64,000 nt of DNA from Reyranella sp. CPCC 100927. GTDB lineage: Bacteria > Pseudomonadota > Alphaproteobacteria > Reyranellales > Reyranellaceae. The position numbers were made by a program, and so were the translations under genes. The DNA lies in NCBI RefSeq assembly GCF_007859315.1, contig NZ_VOHA01000002.1, positions 186,001 to 250,000 of the forward strand. The letters run 5' to 3'. Position 1 is the first letter of the stretch, and every line of letters starts with the position of its first letter. Below the pieces are notes generated by a model. It was not told where the DNA came from, made no database searches, and worked only from the letters and a program-made list of their open reading frames with translations. Below, in pieces: positions 18,449 through 27,231 of this stretch.

Positions 18449-19681
18449 TTGGGACGCTGGATCGAGACACTGCGCGGTTCGCGCAAGGGCGCCATCGGAA
18501 CAGTCATCGCGATGACTGTCCTGACATGCGGCATTGCCGGCGCCCGGGCCCAGGATGAAATCCTGATCGGCCAGACCATTCCCTACAGCGGTCCGGTGTC
18601 TGCCCTGTCGGTCATCGGCAACACGCACCAGGCCTTCTTTACACGGCTGAACGAACAAGGCGGCATCAATGGTCGCAAGGTGAAGCTGCTGTCGGTCGAC
18701 GACGGCTACAGCCCGCCCAAGACCGTCGAGATGACGCGCCGGCTGGTCGAACAGGACAAGGTGTTCCTGATGTTCGCCAGCGTCGGCACGCCGACCAACG
18801 TCGCCGTCCACAAGTACCTCAACAGCCGCAAGGTGCCGCAGCTCTTCGTGACGACCGGCGCCACCCGTTGGGCCGACCCGGCGAACTACCCGTGGACCAT
18901 GGGCTGGCAGCAGTCCTACACCGGCGAAGCACGGGTGTTTGCAAAGTACATCCTCGGCAACATCAAGGATCCGAAGATCGCGATCCTGTCGCAGAACGAC
19001 GAGTCGGGCAAAGACATGCTCGCTGGCTTCATCGAGGGGCTTGGCGAAGGCGCATCCAAGATGATCGTGCGATCCGTCACCTACGAGGCCACCGACCCCA
19101 CCGTCGATTCGCAGATCATCGACCTGAAGGCTTCCGGCGCCAACGTCTTCATGAACTTCGCCACGCCGAAGTTCGCGGCCCAGGCGATCCGGCGCGCCCG
19201 CGATCTCGGCTGGCGCCCCACGCAGTTCGTCAGCAGCGTGTCGGCCACCATCGCGTCCGTTCTGAAGCCGGCCGGCGCCGATGCCGACAGCAACATCATC
19301 GTCACCCAGTACGTAAAGGACACGACCGACGCGACATGGAAGGACGACCCGGCCATGAAGGAATACCTTGCCTTCATGAGCAAGTACTACCCGCAGGGCA
19401 ATGCCGCCGATCAGTTCGGTGTTCTCGCCTACAGCATCGCCCAGACCCTGGTTCAGGTGTTGGTCCAATGCGGCAACGACGTCACGCGCGAGCGCATCAT
19501 GCGCGAAGCCGCCAACCTGCGCCAACTCAAGCTGCCGCTGTTGCTGCCGGGGATCGAGATCAACACCAGCCCGACCAACTTCCAGCCCATCCAGCAGGCG
19601 CGGCTGGCGCGCTTTGATGGTACAACCTATGTACTGTTCGGCGACGTGATCGACGTCGACCAGCCGGCACGCGCCAAGTAA
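18449..19681 (+). CDS. Branched-chain amino-acid/aromatic-type ABC binding protein (LivK family)
   Basis: The TTG at 18449 follows GGGGGAGGA at ideal spacing and gives a signal peptide that ends near GARAQDE; an ATG 20 codons earlier has no such site. The mature protein is a type 1 periplasmic binding fold (ILIGQTIPYSGPVSALS, GGINGRKVKLLSVDDGYSPPKTVEMTRRLVEQDKV in family style). No permease or ATPase genes of the Liv type follow, so it must dock with a transporter encoded elsewhere. The neighbours suggest an aromatic acid as ligand. Confidence 0.85.
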   Translation: MGRWIETLRGSRKGAIGTVIAMTVLTCGIAGARAQDEILIGQTIPYSGPVSALSVIGNTHQAFFTRLNEQGGINGRKVKLLSVDDGYSPPKTVEMTRRLVEQDKVFLMFASVGTPTNVAVHKYLNSRKVPQLFVTTGATRWADPANYPWTMGWQQSYTGEARVFAKYILGNIKDPKIAILSQNDESGKDMLAGFIEGLGEGASKMIVRSVTYEATDPTVDSQIIDLKASGANVFMNFATPKFAAQAIRRARDLGWRPTQFVSSVSATIASVLKPAGADADSNIIVTQYVKDTTDATWKDDPAMKEYLAFMSKYYPQGNAADQFGVLAYSIAQTLVQVLVQCGNDVTRERIMREAANLRQLKLPLLLPGIEINTSPTNFQPIQQARLARFDGTTYVLFGDVIDVDQPARAK

Positions 19682-19705
19682 GGGATCGATCTGAGGAACG
19701 TGCAG

Positions 19706-20548
19706 ATGCGCCTCGTTTCTTTCCGCGACGCCAAGGGCGACAGCTTCGGTATCGTCGACGGTGAATCGATCACCGATCTGGGGCGACGCCTGAGCCTTCC
19801 GAGCCTCAGGGCGGCGCTGGCCGGCAACGCGCTGCCGCCGCAACGCGGCACGCAGGCCGACTACCGGCTCGCCGACGTGGAATTGCTGCCGCCGGTGCCC
19901 GACGCCGGCAAGATCATCTGTGTCGGCCTGAACTACAAATCGCACGTCGCCGAGGCCGGCCGCAGCGTTCCGCAGCAACCCAGCGTGTTCCTGCGCGCCA
20001 ACAGTACCGTCGTCGGCCACGGCAGTGCGATGATCAGGCCCACGGCCTCCGATCACTACGACTACGAGGGCGAGTTGGCGCTCGTCATCGGCCGCCACGC
20101 TCGGCATGTTCCCGAAGACAAGGCCCTGGACTGCATCTTCGGCTACACCTGCTTCAATGATGGATCGCTGCGCGACTTCCAGAAGCACTCGATCACCGCC
20201 GGCAAGAATTTCCAGTCCAGCGGCGCCTGCGGGCCGTGGCTGGTGACGACGGCCGACGTACCCAAACCGACCGGCCTGACCCTGACCACCCGTCTCAACG
20301 GCCAGCAGGTCCAGCACGCCGACACCTCCGACATGATCTACTCGGTACCGGCGATCATCGCCTACGTATCGACGTTCATTGCACTGGAGCCTGGCGACAT
20401 CATCGCCACCGGCACGCCCGAGGGTGTGGCGCTGGGGCGCACACCGCCGCTGTGGATGAAGCCCGGCGATCGCATCGAGGTGGAGATCAGCGGCATCGGC
20501 ACCCTGGCCAATCCTGTCGTGGCCGAAGCGCCGGACAACACCCTGTAG
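19706..20548 (+). CDS. Fumarylacetoacetate-hydrolase-family protein
   Basis: GAGGA eight bases upstream supports the ATG at 19706; the product has 280 residues. The FAH C-terminal domain is complete. IICVGLNYKSHVAEA is followed by the metal-binding residues in YEGELALVIGRHAR, by CFNDGSLRDFQ and by GDIIATGTPEGVALG. Members hydrolyse or decarboxylate 2,4-diketo acids after ring cleavage. It sits between a binding-protein gene and a VOC dioxygenase gene, which fits a lower meta-cleavage step. A paralogue lies at 29094. Confidence 0.88.
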   Translation: MRLVSFRDAKGDSFGIVDGESITDLGRRLSLPSLRAALAGNALPPQRGTQADYRLADVELLPPVPDAGKIICVGLNYKSHVAEAGRSVPQQPSVFLRANSTVVGHGSAMIRPTASDHYDYEGELALVIGRHARHVPEDKALDCIFGYTCFNDGSLRDFQKHSITAGKNFQSSGACGPWLVTTADVPKPTGLTLTTRLNGQQVQHADTSDMIYSVPAIIAYVSTFIALEPGDIIATGTPEGVALGRTPPLWMKPGDRIEVEISGIGTLANPVVAEAPDNTL

Positions 20549-20601
20549 TCGAACCGCGTACTGCGTGCAGGCGCTCATCAGAGCGATCATGGGAGGAAGA
20601 C

Positions 20602-21195
20602 ATGGTCCTTGAAGATACCGCGGTAAGAGAAACCGTGGCGGAGCGGCGCAAAGTGGCGCCGACCAAGCTTGCCCACATCGTGTTCCGAACCGCCGCCAAG
20701 CAACCGATGCTCGACTGGTACCGCGAGGTACTGGATGGCGAGATCGTGTTCGACAACGCGTTCATCGGGTTCATCACCTACGACGATGAACACCACCGCG
20801 TGGCCGTCATCCAGATGCCGGACATCGCGACGCCGGAACGCGTCGGTCCCGGTCTGCACCATATCGCGTTCACTTACGCCAACCTGGACGATCTGCTGCA
20901 CACCTACGAGCGGCTCCGGGAGTCGGGCATCAAGCCCGCCTGGTGCATCAACCACGGCCCGACGACGTCGATGTATTACAGCGATCCCGACGACAACAAG
21001 GTCGAGCTGCAGATCGACAACTTCCCCTCCATGGCCGAGGCCACGGCGTGGCTCCATTCGCCTGCATTCGCCGAGAACCCTATCGGGGTCGACTTCGATC
21101 CCGAGAAGCTCCTCGCTGACTACCGGCGCGGCGTGCCGGAGGCCGAGCTCAAGAAACGTCCCAACATCGGCCCTCGCGGCCTGCCCCCGCGCTGA
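20602..21195 (+). CDS. VOC-superfamily extradiol-dioxygenase-like protein
   Basis: This 197-residue protein has the VOC metal triad: His in LAHIVFRT (about residue 27), His in LHHIAFTYA (about 88) and Glu in NKVELQID (about 135). It is a single VOC module pair with a long C-terminal tail. The context, a flavin hydroxylase directly downstream and an FAH protein upstream, supports an aromatic ring-cleavage role. Glyoxalase or fosfomycin-type functions cannot be excluded from sequence. GGGAGGAAG precedes the ATG. Confidence 0.8.
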   Translation: MVLEDTAVRETVAERRKVAPTKLAHIVFRTAAKQPMLDWYREVLDGEIVFDNAFIGFITYDDEHHRVAVIQMPDIATPERVGPGLHHIAFTYANLDDLLHTYERLRESGIKPAWCINHGPTTSMYYSDPDDNKVELQIDNFPSMAEATAWLHSPAFAENPIGVDFDPEKLLADYRRGVPEAELKKRPNIGPRGLPPR

Positions 21196-21230
21196 GCGCG
21201 GTCCGACAGCGATCGCGTCCTCAGTCGTGC

Positions 21231-21251
21231 CGGCGACGACAAGTGTCGCCG
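21231..21251 (+). terminator. Weak hairpin before the hydroxylase gene
   Basis: A seven-base-pair stem (21231-21237 with 21245-21251) lies between the VOC and hydroxylase genes. It has no T-run and may be only an RNA processing structure. Confidence 0.3.
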
Positions 21252-21297
21252 CCGGTCGGTAGTCCTTGTGCCCATGCCATTGCAGTCAGGCTCGTAT

Positions 21298-22971
21298 ATG
21301 TCCCCTTCTCTCGCTTCGCCTTCTCGAGCCGGTAGCGCGCACGATCGACCGATCCTGATCGTCGGCGCCGGCCCGGTCGGCCTGATGATGGCCATCTTGC
21401 TGGCCCGGCTTGGCCTGCGCTCGGTGGTCGTGGAGCGGCGCCTGCCGCGCCAGAGCAGCGCGCCGAAGGCGCATGTCATCAATCCGCGCAGCCTCGAGAT
21501 CTGCCGTGCCGCCGGTCTCGACGTCGAAGAGATGTACGCGCGCGGCACACCGCGCGGCGAAGGACAGCACGTCCGGTTCGTGGAAACACTGGTCGGTTAC
21601 GAGTTCGGCGTCCTGCCGCTTGATGTATACGACGCGGCATCCCTCGACCTGACCCCGACTCCTCTGCTCAATCTGGCACAGCCGCAGTTCGAGGCGATCC
21701 TGGAGCAAGCGGCAGCCCGAATGCCCGAGATCGAGATCCGGCGCGGACACACATGGTCGGCCTGCGACATGATGGAGGGCGCCGTCGAGTCGACGATCCA
21801 GACCGAGCAATCCACCTATCGTTTCACGAGTGCGTACCTGATCGCGGCGGATGGCGCCGGCAGCGCCGTGCGCGATCGGCTGGGCTTCGAGATGGACGGT
21901 GATCCCGCCGTGCGGGCGCGCGTTACGATCCACTTCGAGGCGGATCTCCGCCCCATCGTCCGCAATCGCCCCGGTATCCTCTACTGGATTTTCGATCAGG
22001 CGGCGGCGGGGACGTTCATCGCCTACGACGCCGCCTCGACATGGGTCTATTCGCCGCGCGCCATCCCGGCGACCTTCGAGCGGGAGGCCTATTCCGACGA
22101 TCACTGCCAGGCGTTGATCAAGCGCGCCATTGGTACTGACGACGTCGACTTGGCCATCCGGCACGTCGTGCCCTGGATGATGGCGGCTCAGGTGGCCAAG
22201 ACCTATCGCAAGGGCAACTGCTTTCTGATCGGCGATGCCGCCCATCGCTTTCCGCCCACGGGCGGGCTCGGCCTGAACACCGGCCTGCAGGACGCGCACA
22301 ACCTGGCCTGGAAGATCGCCGCCGTGGAACGTGGCCTGTCCACCGATGCGCTGCTGGACACCTATGAAGCGGAGCGCCAGCCGATCGCCCGCATCAACAC
22401 GGCGCAGAGCCTGAACAACTCAACCCGATTGCCGCATCTCTTCAAGATGGCGCAATCCGCACTGGAGAAGGGCGACATCCCGGCAACGACGGCCGACGCG
22501 ATCCGCGCCGAGATCGATACGCATCGCGACCACTTCCTGAGCACCGGCCTGCAGCTCGGCTTTTCCTACGGACCACCCGTACAGGGGCCGGCGGATCCCT
22601 CCCGCTACGAGCCCTCCGTGCAGCCCGGCGCGCGCCTGCCGCATGCCTGGCTGCGCCATCAGGGCAAACGCCTGTCCACGCTGGACCTGCTGGACCTCAC
22701 GCGCTTCACCTTGCTGACCGGCGCCAACAGCTCGACATGGCGTGCGTTTGCAGCGCAAGCCAAGAACACGCAACTCGTCGTCCTGGACGCGGACTGTCAG
22801 TTCGAGTCGCCGTGGCCGGCGGCATCCGTTCTGCACGGCACCGGCGCGATCCTCGTCCGGCCGGATGGCCATATCGGTATTGCCGTTCTCGACGACAGCG
22901 GCGAATCGCAGCAGCATGCCCGCAGCGTCCTTGAACGCTTCATGCCGGATCAGCGCCTGACCGCGGCCTAA
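21298..22971 (+). CDS. FAD-binding aromatic hydroxylase (PheA/MhpA-like)
   Basis: The start at 21298 is chosen for an AGG seven bases upstream; a GTG at 21268 and an ATG at 21274 are alternatives. The protein has an N-terminal Rossmann motif ILIVGAGPVGLMMAI with VVVERR, a middle DG motif (LIAADGAGSAVRDRLGF) and the GD motif FLIGDAAHRFPPTGGLGLNTGLQDAHNLAWKI in family form. The C-terminal thioredoxin-like domain is also present. It should hydroxylate a phenolic ring with NAD(P)H and O2, just before the VOC/FAH ring-cleavage steps. Its last bases overlap the stop of the convergent gene. Confidence 0.88.
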   Translation: MSPSLASPSRAGSAHDRPILIVGAGPVGLMMAILLARLGLRSVVVERRLPRQSSAPKAHVINPRSLEICRAAGLDVEEMYARGTPRGEGQHVRFVETLVGYEFGVLPLDVYDAASLDLTPTPLLNLAQPQFEAILEQAAARMPEIEIRRGHTWSACDMMEGAVESTIQTEQSTYRFTSAYLIAADGAGSAVRDRLGFEMDGDPAVRARVTIHFEADLRPIVRNRPGILYWIFDQAAAGTFIAYDAASTWVYSPRAIPATFEREAYSDDHCQALIKRAIGTDDVDLAIRHVVPWMMAAQVAKTYRKGNCFLIGDAAHRFPPTGGLGLNTGLQDAHNLAWKIAAVERGLSTDALLDTYEAERQPIARINTAQSLNNSTRLPHLFKMAQSALEKGDIPATTADAIRAEIDTHRDHFLSTGLQLGFSYGPPVQGPADPSRYEPSVQPGARLPHAWLRHQGKRLSTLDLLDLTRFTLLTGANSSTWRAFAAQAKNTQLVVLDADCQFESPWPAASVLHGTGAILVRPDGHIGIAVLDDSGESQQHARSVLERFMPDQRLTAA

Positions 22972-24137
22972 AGGGTGCGTGCGATCAGCAGCTTCATGAT
23001 CTCGTTGGTGCCGGCGTAGATCTTCTGCACCCGCGCGTCGGCATACAGCCGGGCGATGGGATACTCGGTCATGTAGCCGTAGCCCCCGAAGAGCTGCAGG
23101 CACTCGTCGATGACGCGGCACTGCGTTTCGGTGGTCCACCATTTGGCCATGGCCGCCGTCGTCGGATCGAGCGACCCGGCCAGCAAGCGCACCATCAGGT
23201 CGTCGACGAAAGTGCGTGCGATCACCGCATGCGTCTTGGCTTCCGCAAGCTTGAACTGCGTGTTCTGGAAGGTCAGCAGCGGGGCGCCGAACGCCTTGCG
23301 CTCCTTGACGTAGGCCGCCGTCAGCTCGACCGCCATTTCCATGGCGACCACCGCGCCGGAGGCGCAGATCAGTCGTTCCCAGGCGAGCTGCACCATCAAC
23401 TGCACGAAGCCCTGTCCCTCGACATCGCCCAGCAGGTTCGCGCGCGGCACACGCACGTCGTCGAAAAACAGTTCCGACGTGTCCTGGGCGTGCATGCCGA
23501 TCTTTTCGAGATTGCGGCCGCGGCGAAAGCCCGGCGCGTTTGCCGTTTCGACCACCAGCAGCGATACGCCCTTGGCGCCGCCCGTCGAATCGGTCTTGGC
23601 CACCACGACGATCAGGTCGGCGTTCTGGCCGTTGGTGATGAAGGTCTTCTGACCATTGAGGATGTAGGCATCCCCGTCGCGGCGCGCCGTGGTCCTCACC
23701 GACTTGAGGTCGGACCCCGTGTTGGGCTCCGTCATGGCGATGGCACCGACGAGGTCGCCCGTGGCCATGCCGGGCAGCCAGCGTTGTTTCTGCGCCTCGG
23801 TGCCATAGGCCAGGAGGTAGTGGGCCACGATGTTGGAGTGGACGCCGGCGCCGGCTCCGAAACCGCCGCCCAGCCCGGCCCGCCCGATCTCTTCGCTGAT
23901 CACCAGGTCATGCGCGCGGGTCCCACCGCCCCCGCCGTAGGCCTCCGGAATGCTGGCGCACAAGAGCCCCGCGGCACCCGCCGCGCGCCAGGCGTCGCGA
24001 TCGACGACGCCGGCTTTGTCCCACCGCTCGCGATGCGGCACGAACTGCCGCTCGAGAAAGCGCTTAGCTTGCTCCCGCAGGATGCTGAGTTCCTCCGTCA
24101 TCCACGGCGATACGCGTGCGTCCACCGTTCCCTCCAT
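22968..24137 (-). CDS. Acyl-CoA dehydrogenase
   Basis: This 389-residue flavoenzyme has MTEPNTGSDLKSVRTTA, the FITNGQNADL signature and the C-terminal QLFGGYGYMTEYPIARLYADARVQKIYAGTNEIMK. The Glu-region of the active site is in family position, which matches short- to medium-chain or citronellyl-type dehydrogenases. A TetR-style palindrome touches the proposed start at 24137, leaving no room for a ribosome site, so the message may be leaderless or the ATG at 24101 may be used. The gene is convergent with the hydroxylase. Confidence 0.9.
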   Translation of the reverse strand: MEGTVDARVSPWMTEELSILREQAKRFLERQFVPHRERWDKAGVVDRDAWRAAGAAGLLCASIPEAYGGGGGTRAHDLVISEEIGRAGLGGGFGAGAGVHSNIVAHYLLAYGTEAQKQRWLPGMATGDLVGAIAMTEPNTGSDLKSVRTTARRDGDAYILNGQKTFITNGQNADLIVVVAKTDSTGGAKGVSLLVVETANAPGFRRGRNLEKIGMHAQDTSELFFDDVRVPRANLLGDVEGQGFVQLMVQLAWERLICASGAVVAMEMAVELTAAYVKERKAFGAPLLTFQNTQFKLAEAKTHAVIARTFVDDLMVRLLAGSLDPTTAAMAKWWTTETQCRVIDECLQLFGGYGYMTEYPIARLYADARVQKIYAGTNEIMKLLIARTL

Positions 24138-24139
24138 TA

Positions 24140-24157
24140 TTACCTACTAGTCGGTAA
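24140..24157. promoter_or_regulatory. Candidate TetR-type operator
   Basis: The 18-base near-palindrome TTACCTACTAGTCGGTAA lies three bases upstream of the acyl-CoA dehydrogenase start. Half-sites ACC(T/G)ACT face each other about a central TA. Operators of this form occur before fatty-acid and acyl-CoA genes controlled by TetR proteins. A TetR gene lies at 28408, but no link to this site can be shown. Confidence 0.45.
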
Positions 24158-24258
24158 AATTATGGAGATGAACCGGCGAGTCAAGCCCTGCCCACTCGGG
24201 CAGTAGCTAGAACGCCGGCCCGTTCCCACATGGGGGCTCCATCCCATCGGAGACCGCC

Positions 24259-25146
24259 ATGGCCGACGCCCTTTCCCCCAATCCCATCGAGGGCTTTTCC
24301 GCCGCGCTGGCTGGCATGGTGGCGACGGTCGCCTCTGGCATCGTTGCCGTCCGCGCCAAAGGCTCGGTGTCGAGCGGCTTTGTGTGGCAGCCGGGCTTTG
24401 TCGTGACCGCCGACGATGCACTGGCGGACGAAGGCCCGTTCGCCGTCACGCCCGCGGGCGGCGAGTCCATCCAGGCCCAGCTCGTCGGGCGGGATCCCAC
24501 CACCGACATCGCCCTGCTGCGCGTCGATGGTGCTGCCGCCCCGCAATCCGTCGCGCTCACCGACGCCACCGTTCCACCGGGCGCTGTGGTACTCGCTGTC
24601 GGTGCTGACAACGGCGCGCCGACGGTCGCGCTGGGCGTGGTGTCGCGCGCCGGCGGCCCCTGGCGCTCGCTGCGCGGCGGCGAGATCGACGCCCGCATCG
24701 AGCTTGACCTTAGGATGCGGCGCAGCGCCGAGGGTGGCGTGGCGCTGGGTGCGTCCGGCCAGGCGATCGGCATGACCGTGTTCGGACCGCACCGGCGCGT
24801 CCTGGTCATCCCAGCCGCCACGATCGAGCGCGTCGCATCGACTCTGCAGCGCCATGGGCGCATCGCGCGCGGCTATCTTGGCCTCGGGCTGCAGCCGGTG
24901 GCGCTCGACGGTGGCGGCAGCGGCGCCATGGTGATCAGCGTCGATCCGCAGGGGCCGGGTGCGCGGGCCGGCCTGCACCAGGGCGACATCGTCGTGGCCT
25001 GGAACGGCGAGGTGGTCCGGCACCTGCAGACGCTCCTGCGGGCACTCGGTCCCGGCAGCGTCGGCCAGACCGTCACGCTGGGCACCCGGCGCGCCGGCGA
25101 GGCACGGCAGGTATCGCTGACCATCGCCGAAAGACCTACGACTTGA
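24259..25146 (+). CDS. HtrA-like pseudoprotease with PDZ domain
   Basis: This 295-residue protein has the trypsin-fold plan of HtrA/DegP followed by a PDZ domain at about 205-290 (RGYLGLGLQPV, GPGARAGLHQGDIVVAWNG). The catalytic Asp context (TTDIALLRV) is kept. The His position reads VVTADDALAD and the usual GNSGGP is replaced by RSAEGGVALG, so it should be proteolytically dead. It has no signal peptide. The gene is translationally coupled to a LuxR-type regulator (TTGA overlap) and then an active HtrA. It may bind or regulate the active partner. Confidence 0.75.
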   Translation: MADALSPNPIEGFSAALAGMVATVASGIVAVRAKGSVSSGFVWQPGFVVTADDALADEGPFAVTPAGGESIQAQLVGRDPTTDIALLRVDGAAAPQSVALTDATVPPGAVVLAVGADNGAPTVALGVVSRAGGPWRSLRGGEIDARIELDLRMRRSAEGGVALGASGQAIGMTVFGPHRRVLVIPAATIERVASTLQRHGRIARGYLGLGLQPVALDGGGSGAMVISVDPQGPGARAGLHQGDIVVAWNGEVVRHLQTLLRALGPGSVGQTVTLGTRRAGEARQVSLTIAERPTT

Positions 25147-25493
25147 TCCGGCTGGCGCTCGACATCGCCGATCCGGCGCTGGCCGACCGGCTGGCGGCGG
25201 CTCTCGCGGACGTGCCGGGCGTGCAGCTGGTCGGCCCCGGTGTCGCCGCCGATGCGTCGATCGTGGCCGCGGCGGCGGCACCATCCGAGGTCGACGTGCC
25301 CCTGACGCCGCGCGAGCTCGAGGTGTTGGCGCTGCTCGCCGAGGGTGCGTCGAACAAGACCATCGCCCGCCGGCTGGGCATCTCGGTGCACACCGCGAAG
25401 TTTCACGTCGGCTCCCTGCTCGACAAGCTCGATGCCGTCGGCCGCACCGATGCGGTCGCGCACGCCGCCCGCCGCGGCGTCATTCATCTCTGA
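25143..25493 (+). CDS. Short LuxR/NarL-type DNA-binding regulator with vestigial receiver
   Basis: The TTG start overlaps the upstream stop. The 116-residue protein ends in a full LuxR-type helix-turn-helix (LTPRELEVLALLAEGASNKTIARRLGISVHTAKFHVGSLLDKL, given here in family terms). The N-terminal about 50 residues look like the start of a receiver domain (LALDIADPALADRLAAAL) but lack the phospho-acceptor region. Phosphorylation control therefore looks lost. It lies between the two HtrA-like genes and might report protease state to transcription; that role is inferred. Confidence 0.8.
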   Translation: MIRLALDIADPALADRLAAALADVPGVQLVGPGVAADASIVAAAAAPSEVDVPLTPRELEVLALLAEGASNKTIARRLGISVHTAKFHVGSLLDKLDAVGRTDAVAHAARRGVIHL

Positions 25494-25501
25494 GGTTCCT
25501 C

Positions 25502-26464
25502 ATGTTCGATGCTGCCGCCGCACCACAGGACGGCTCGGTGCTGGATGCCTATTCGCGCGCCGTCACCCAGGTGGTCGACAGGGTCGGCCCGGCCGTCGTG
25601 CGCGTCCAGAGCCTGGCCCACGGCCGCCCGCGCGGCATCGGATCGGGCGTAGTGATCGCCGGCGACGGCCTGGTGCTGACCAACAGCCACGTCGTGGCCG
25701 GCGCCCCGCGCGTGCGCCTGGCGTTCGCCGAGGACGGCGAGGCCGAAGCACAGGTGCTGGGCGACGATCCCGACACCGACCTCGCCCTGCTGCGCACGGC
25801 GCTGCCCGACGGCACGCCGGCTGCTGTGCTGGGCGACTCCAAGCGCCTGCGGCGCGGCCAACTGGTCGTTGCGATCGGCAATCCGCTGGGCTTCGAATCG
25901 ACGGTGACCGCGGGCGTCGTGTCGGCGCTGGGTCGGTCGCTGCGGGCGCGCAGCGGCCGGCTGATCGACGACATCATCCAGACCGACGCCGCGCTCAACC
26001 CCGGCAACTCGGGCGGCCCGCTGGTGGCGGCCAGCGGCGAGGTGGTCGGCATCAACACCGCGATGATCAACGGCGCGCAAGGCATCTGCTTCGCCGTCGC
26101 CAGCAACACGGCGGTGTTTGTCGTCAGCGAATTCATCAGCCACGGGCGCGTGCGGCGCGCCCACATCGGCATCGCGGCCCAGACGGTGCCCTTGCCGCGC
26201 CGCCTGGCGCTGGCCCTGGGATTGGCCCCCCGCGCCGTACGGGTCGGCGAGGTCGAGCCGGGCGGCCCGGCGGCGCGCGCCGGGCTGCAGGAAGGCGACA
26301 TGCTGTTGTCGCTCGACGGACTGCCCGTCACCGGCACCGACGACCTGATCAAGCTGCTGGGCGCCGAGCGCATCGGCCGCGAGACGACGGTGAGCTTCCT
26401 GCGCGACAACCAGATCCAGCGCCGTTCACTGCATCCGATCGAGCGCGGCCGGCCGTCGACCTAA
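25502..26464 (+). CDS. HtrA/DegP-like S1C serine protease, catalytically complete
   Basis: The catalytic triad is visible: His in LTNSHVVAG (about residue 63), Asp in DPDTDLALLR (about 92) and Ser in NPGNSGGPLV (about 170). One PDZ domain follows (RRAHIGIAAQTV, GGPAARAGLQEGDMLLSLDG). It is 320 residues long, with no clear signal peptide or transmembrane segment, so it may act in the cytoplasm or leave by another route. It starts eight bases after the LuxR-type gene, completing a three-gene operon with a pseudoprotease. Confidence 0.88.
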   Translation: MFDAAAAPQDGSVLDAYSRAVTQVVDRVGPAVVRVQSLAHGRPRGIGSGVVIAGDGLVLTNSHVVAGAPRVRLAFAEDGEAEAQVLGDDPDTDLALLRTALPDGTPAAVLGDSKRLRRGQLVVAIGNPLGFESTVTAGVVSALGRSLRARSGRLIDDIIQTDAALNPGNSGGPLVAASGEVVGINTAMINGAQGICFAVASNTAVFVVSEFISHGRVRRAHIGIAAQTVPLPRRLALALGLAPRAVRVGEVEPGGPAARAGLQEGDMLLSLDGLPVTGTDDLIKLLGAERIGRETTVSFLRDNQIQRRSLHPIERGRPST

Positions 26465-26466
26465 CG

Positions 26467-26649
26467 TCAGTTGCCGCCCATCAGGGCCTCGCCGACCAGC
26501 GCCACCAGGACGATCGCGGCGGCCACGGCAACGCCGCCGATCGGCACGCGCCAGCGATCGTGCCGGTGGCCGAAGCGGGCCCACCACCAGATGGCCCCGG
26601 CGACCAGGGTGGCGTTGGCGATCAGGGCAACGAGCGTGAAATCATTCAT
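26467..26649 (-). CDS. Small two-helix membrane protein
   Basis: This 60-residue frame begins MNDFTLVALIANATLVAGAIWWW and ends with VAVAAAIVLVALVGEALMGGN. Two hydrophobic segments are separated by a charged turn (RFGHRHDRWR). It is convergent with the HtrA gene and divergent from the VOC gene at 26739. No ribosome site is obvious, so expression is uncertain; the hydrophobic pattern argues for a real membrane peptide. No family was recognised. Confidence 0.45.
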   Translation of the reverse strand: MNDFTLVALIANATLVAGAIWWWARFGHRHDRWRVPIGGVAVAAAIVLVALVGEALMGGN

Positions 26650-26738
26650 GGCTGCATACCAGGGCGCGATTCCAGGCACTTTGACAGGGACCTGCACGCT
26701 CCTTAGGCTAATCCCGAAAGCCTGTACAGGAGGGCCCT

Positions 26739-27179
26739 ATGCCCGCGACCTTGCTCGAGCATTACAACGTGTTTTGCAAGGACCTGAAGAAGACGGTCGA
26801 TTTCTACGAAAAATACGTCGGCCTGCGCGACGGCGACCGGCCGCCGTTCCCGTTCCCCGGCGCCTGGATGTACGCCGGCGAGCAGGCGGTGCTGCACCTC
26901 GTCTCGGAGAGCGGCCGCAGCGACCACGGCAGCGGCGCCATCGATCACATTGCGCTGCGCTGCACCGATATCCGCGCCACGCTGGACCTGCTGAAGAAGG
27001 ACGGCGTCGACTACATGCTGCGCAAGGTGCCGGCACGTCCGCTGCAGCAAGTCTTCGTCCACGATCCGGACGGCATCCAGATCGAGATGAACTTCTGGGA
27101 CGAGGAATTGGTCGAGGGCGTGACGGAGCATCGCGACAGCACGGCGCCCACGTTCCGTCCTGAAAAAGTGCCGGCCTGA
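26739..27179 (+). CDS. VOC-family (glyoxalase/dioxygenase superfamily) protein
   Basis: A strong AGGAGG five bases upstream fixes the start. The 146-residue protein carries VOC metal-site residues: His in LLEHYNVFCKDL (about residue 6), His in IDHIALRCTDI (about 70) and Glu in IQIEMNFWD (about 118). It is a single-module pair as in glyoxalase I and fosfomycin-resistance-type proteins. It stands alone, followed by a hydrolase gene 52 bases on. The reaction is unknown. Confidence 0.82.
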   Translation: MPATLLEHYNVFCKDLKKTVDFYEKYVGLRDGDRPPFPFPGAWMYAGEQAVLHLVSESGRSDHGSGAIDHIALRCTDIRATLDLLKKDGVDYMLRKVPARPLQQVFVHDPDGIQIEMNFWDEELVEGVTEHRDSTAPTFRPEKVPA

Positions 27180-27231
27180 GTCGCCTGCATCCATCCTCCC
27201 CGTCGCGGCGCGGGGATGCTAGAGTCGGGCC

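Noticed and set aside
18332-20590. Long minus-strand open frame of about 750 codons
   Set aside because: It mirrors the LivK-like and FAH genes on the plus strand and shows no domain; high GC creates such frames.
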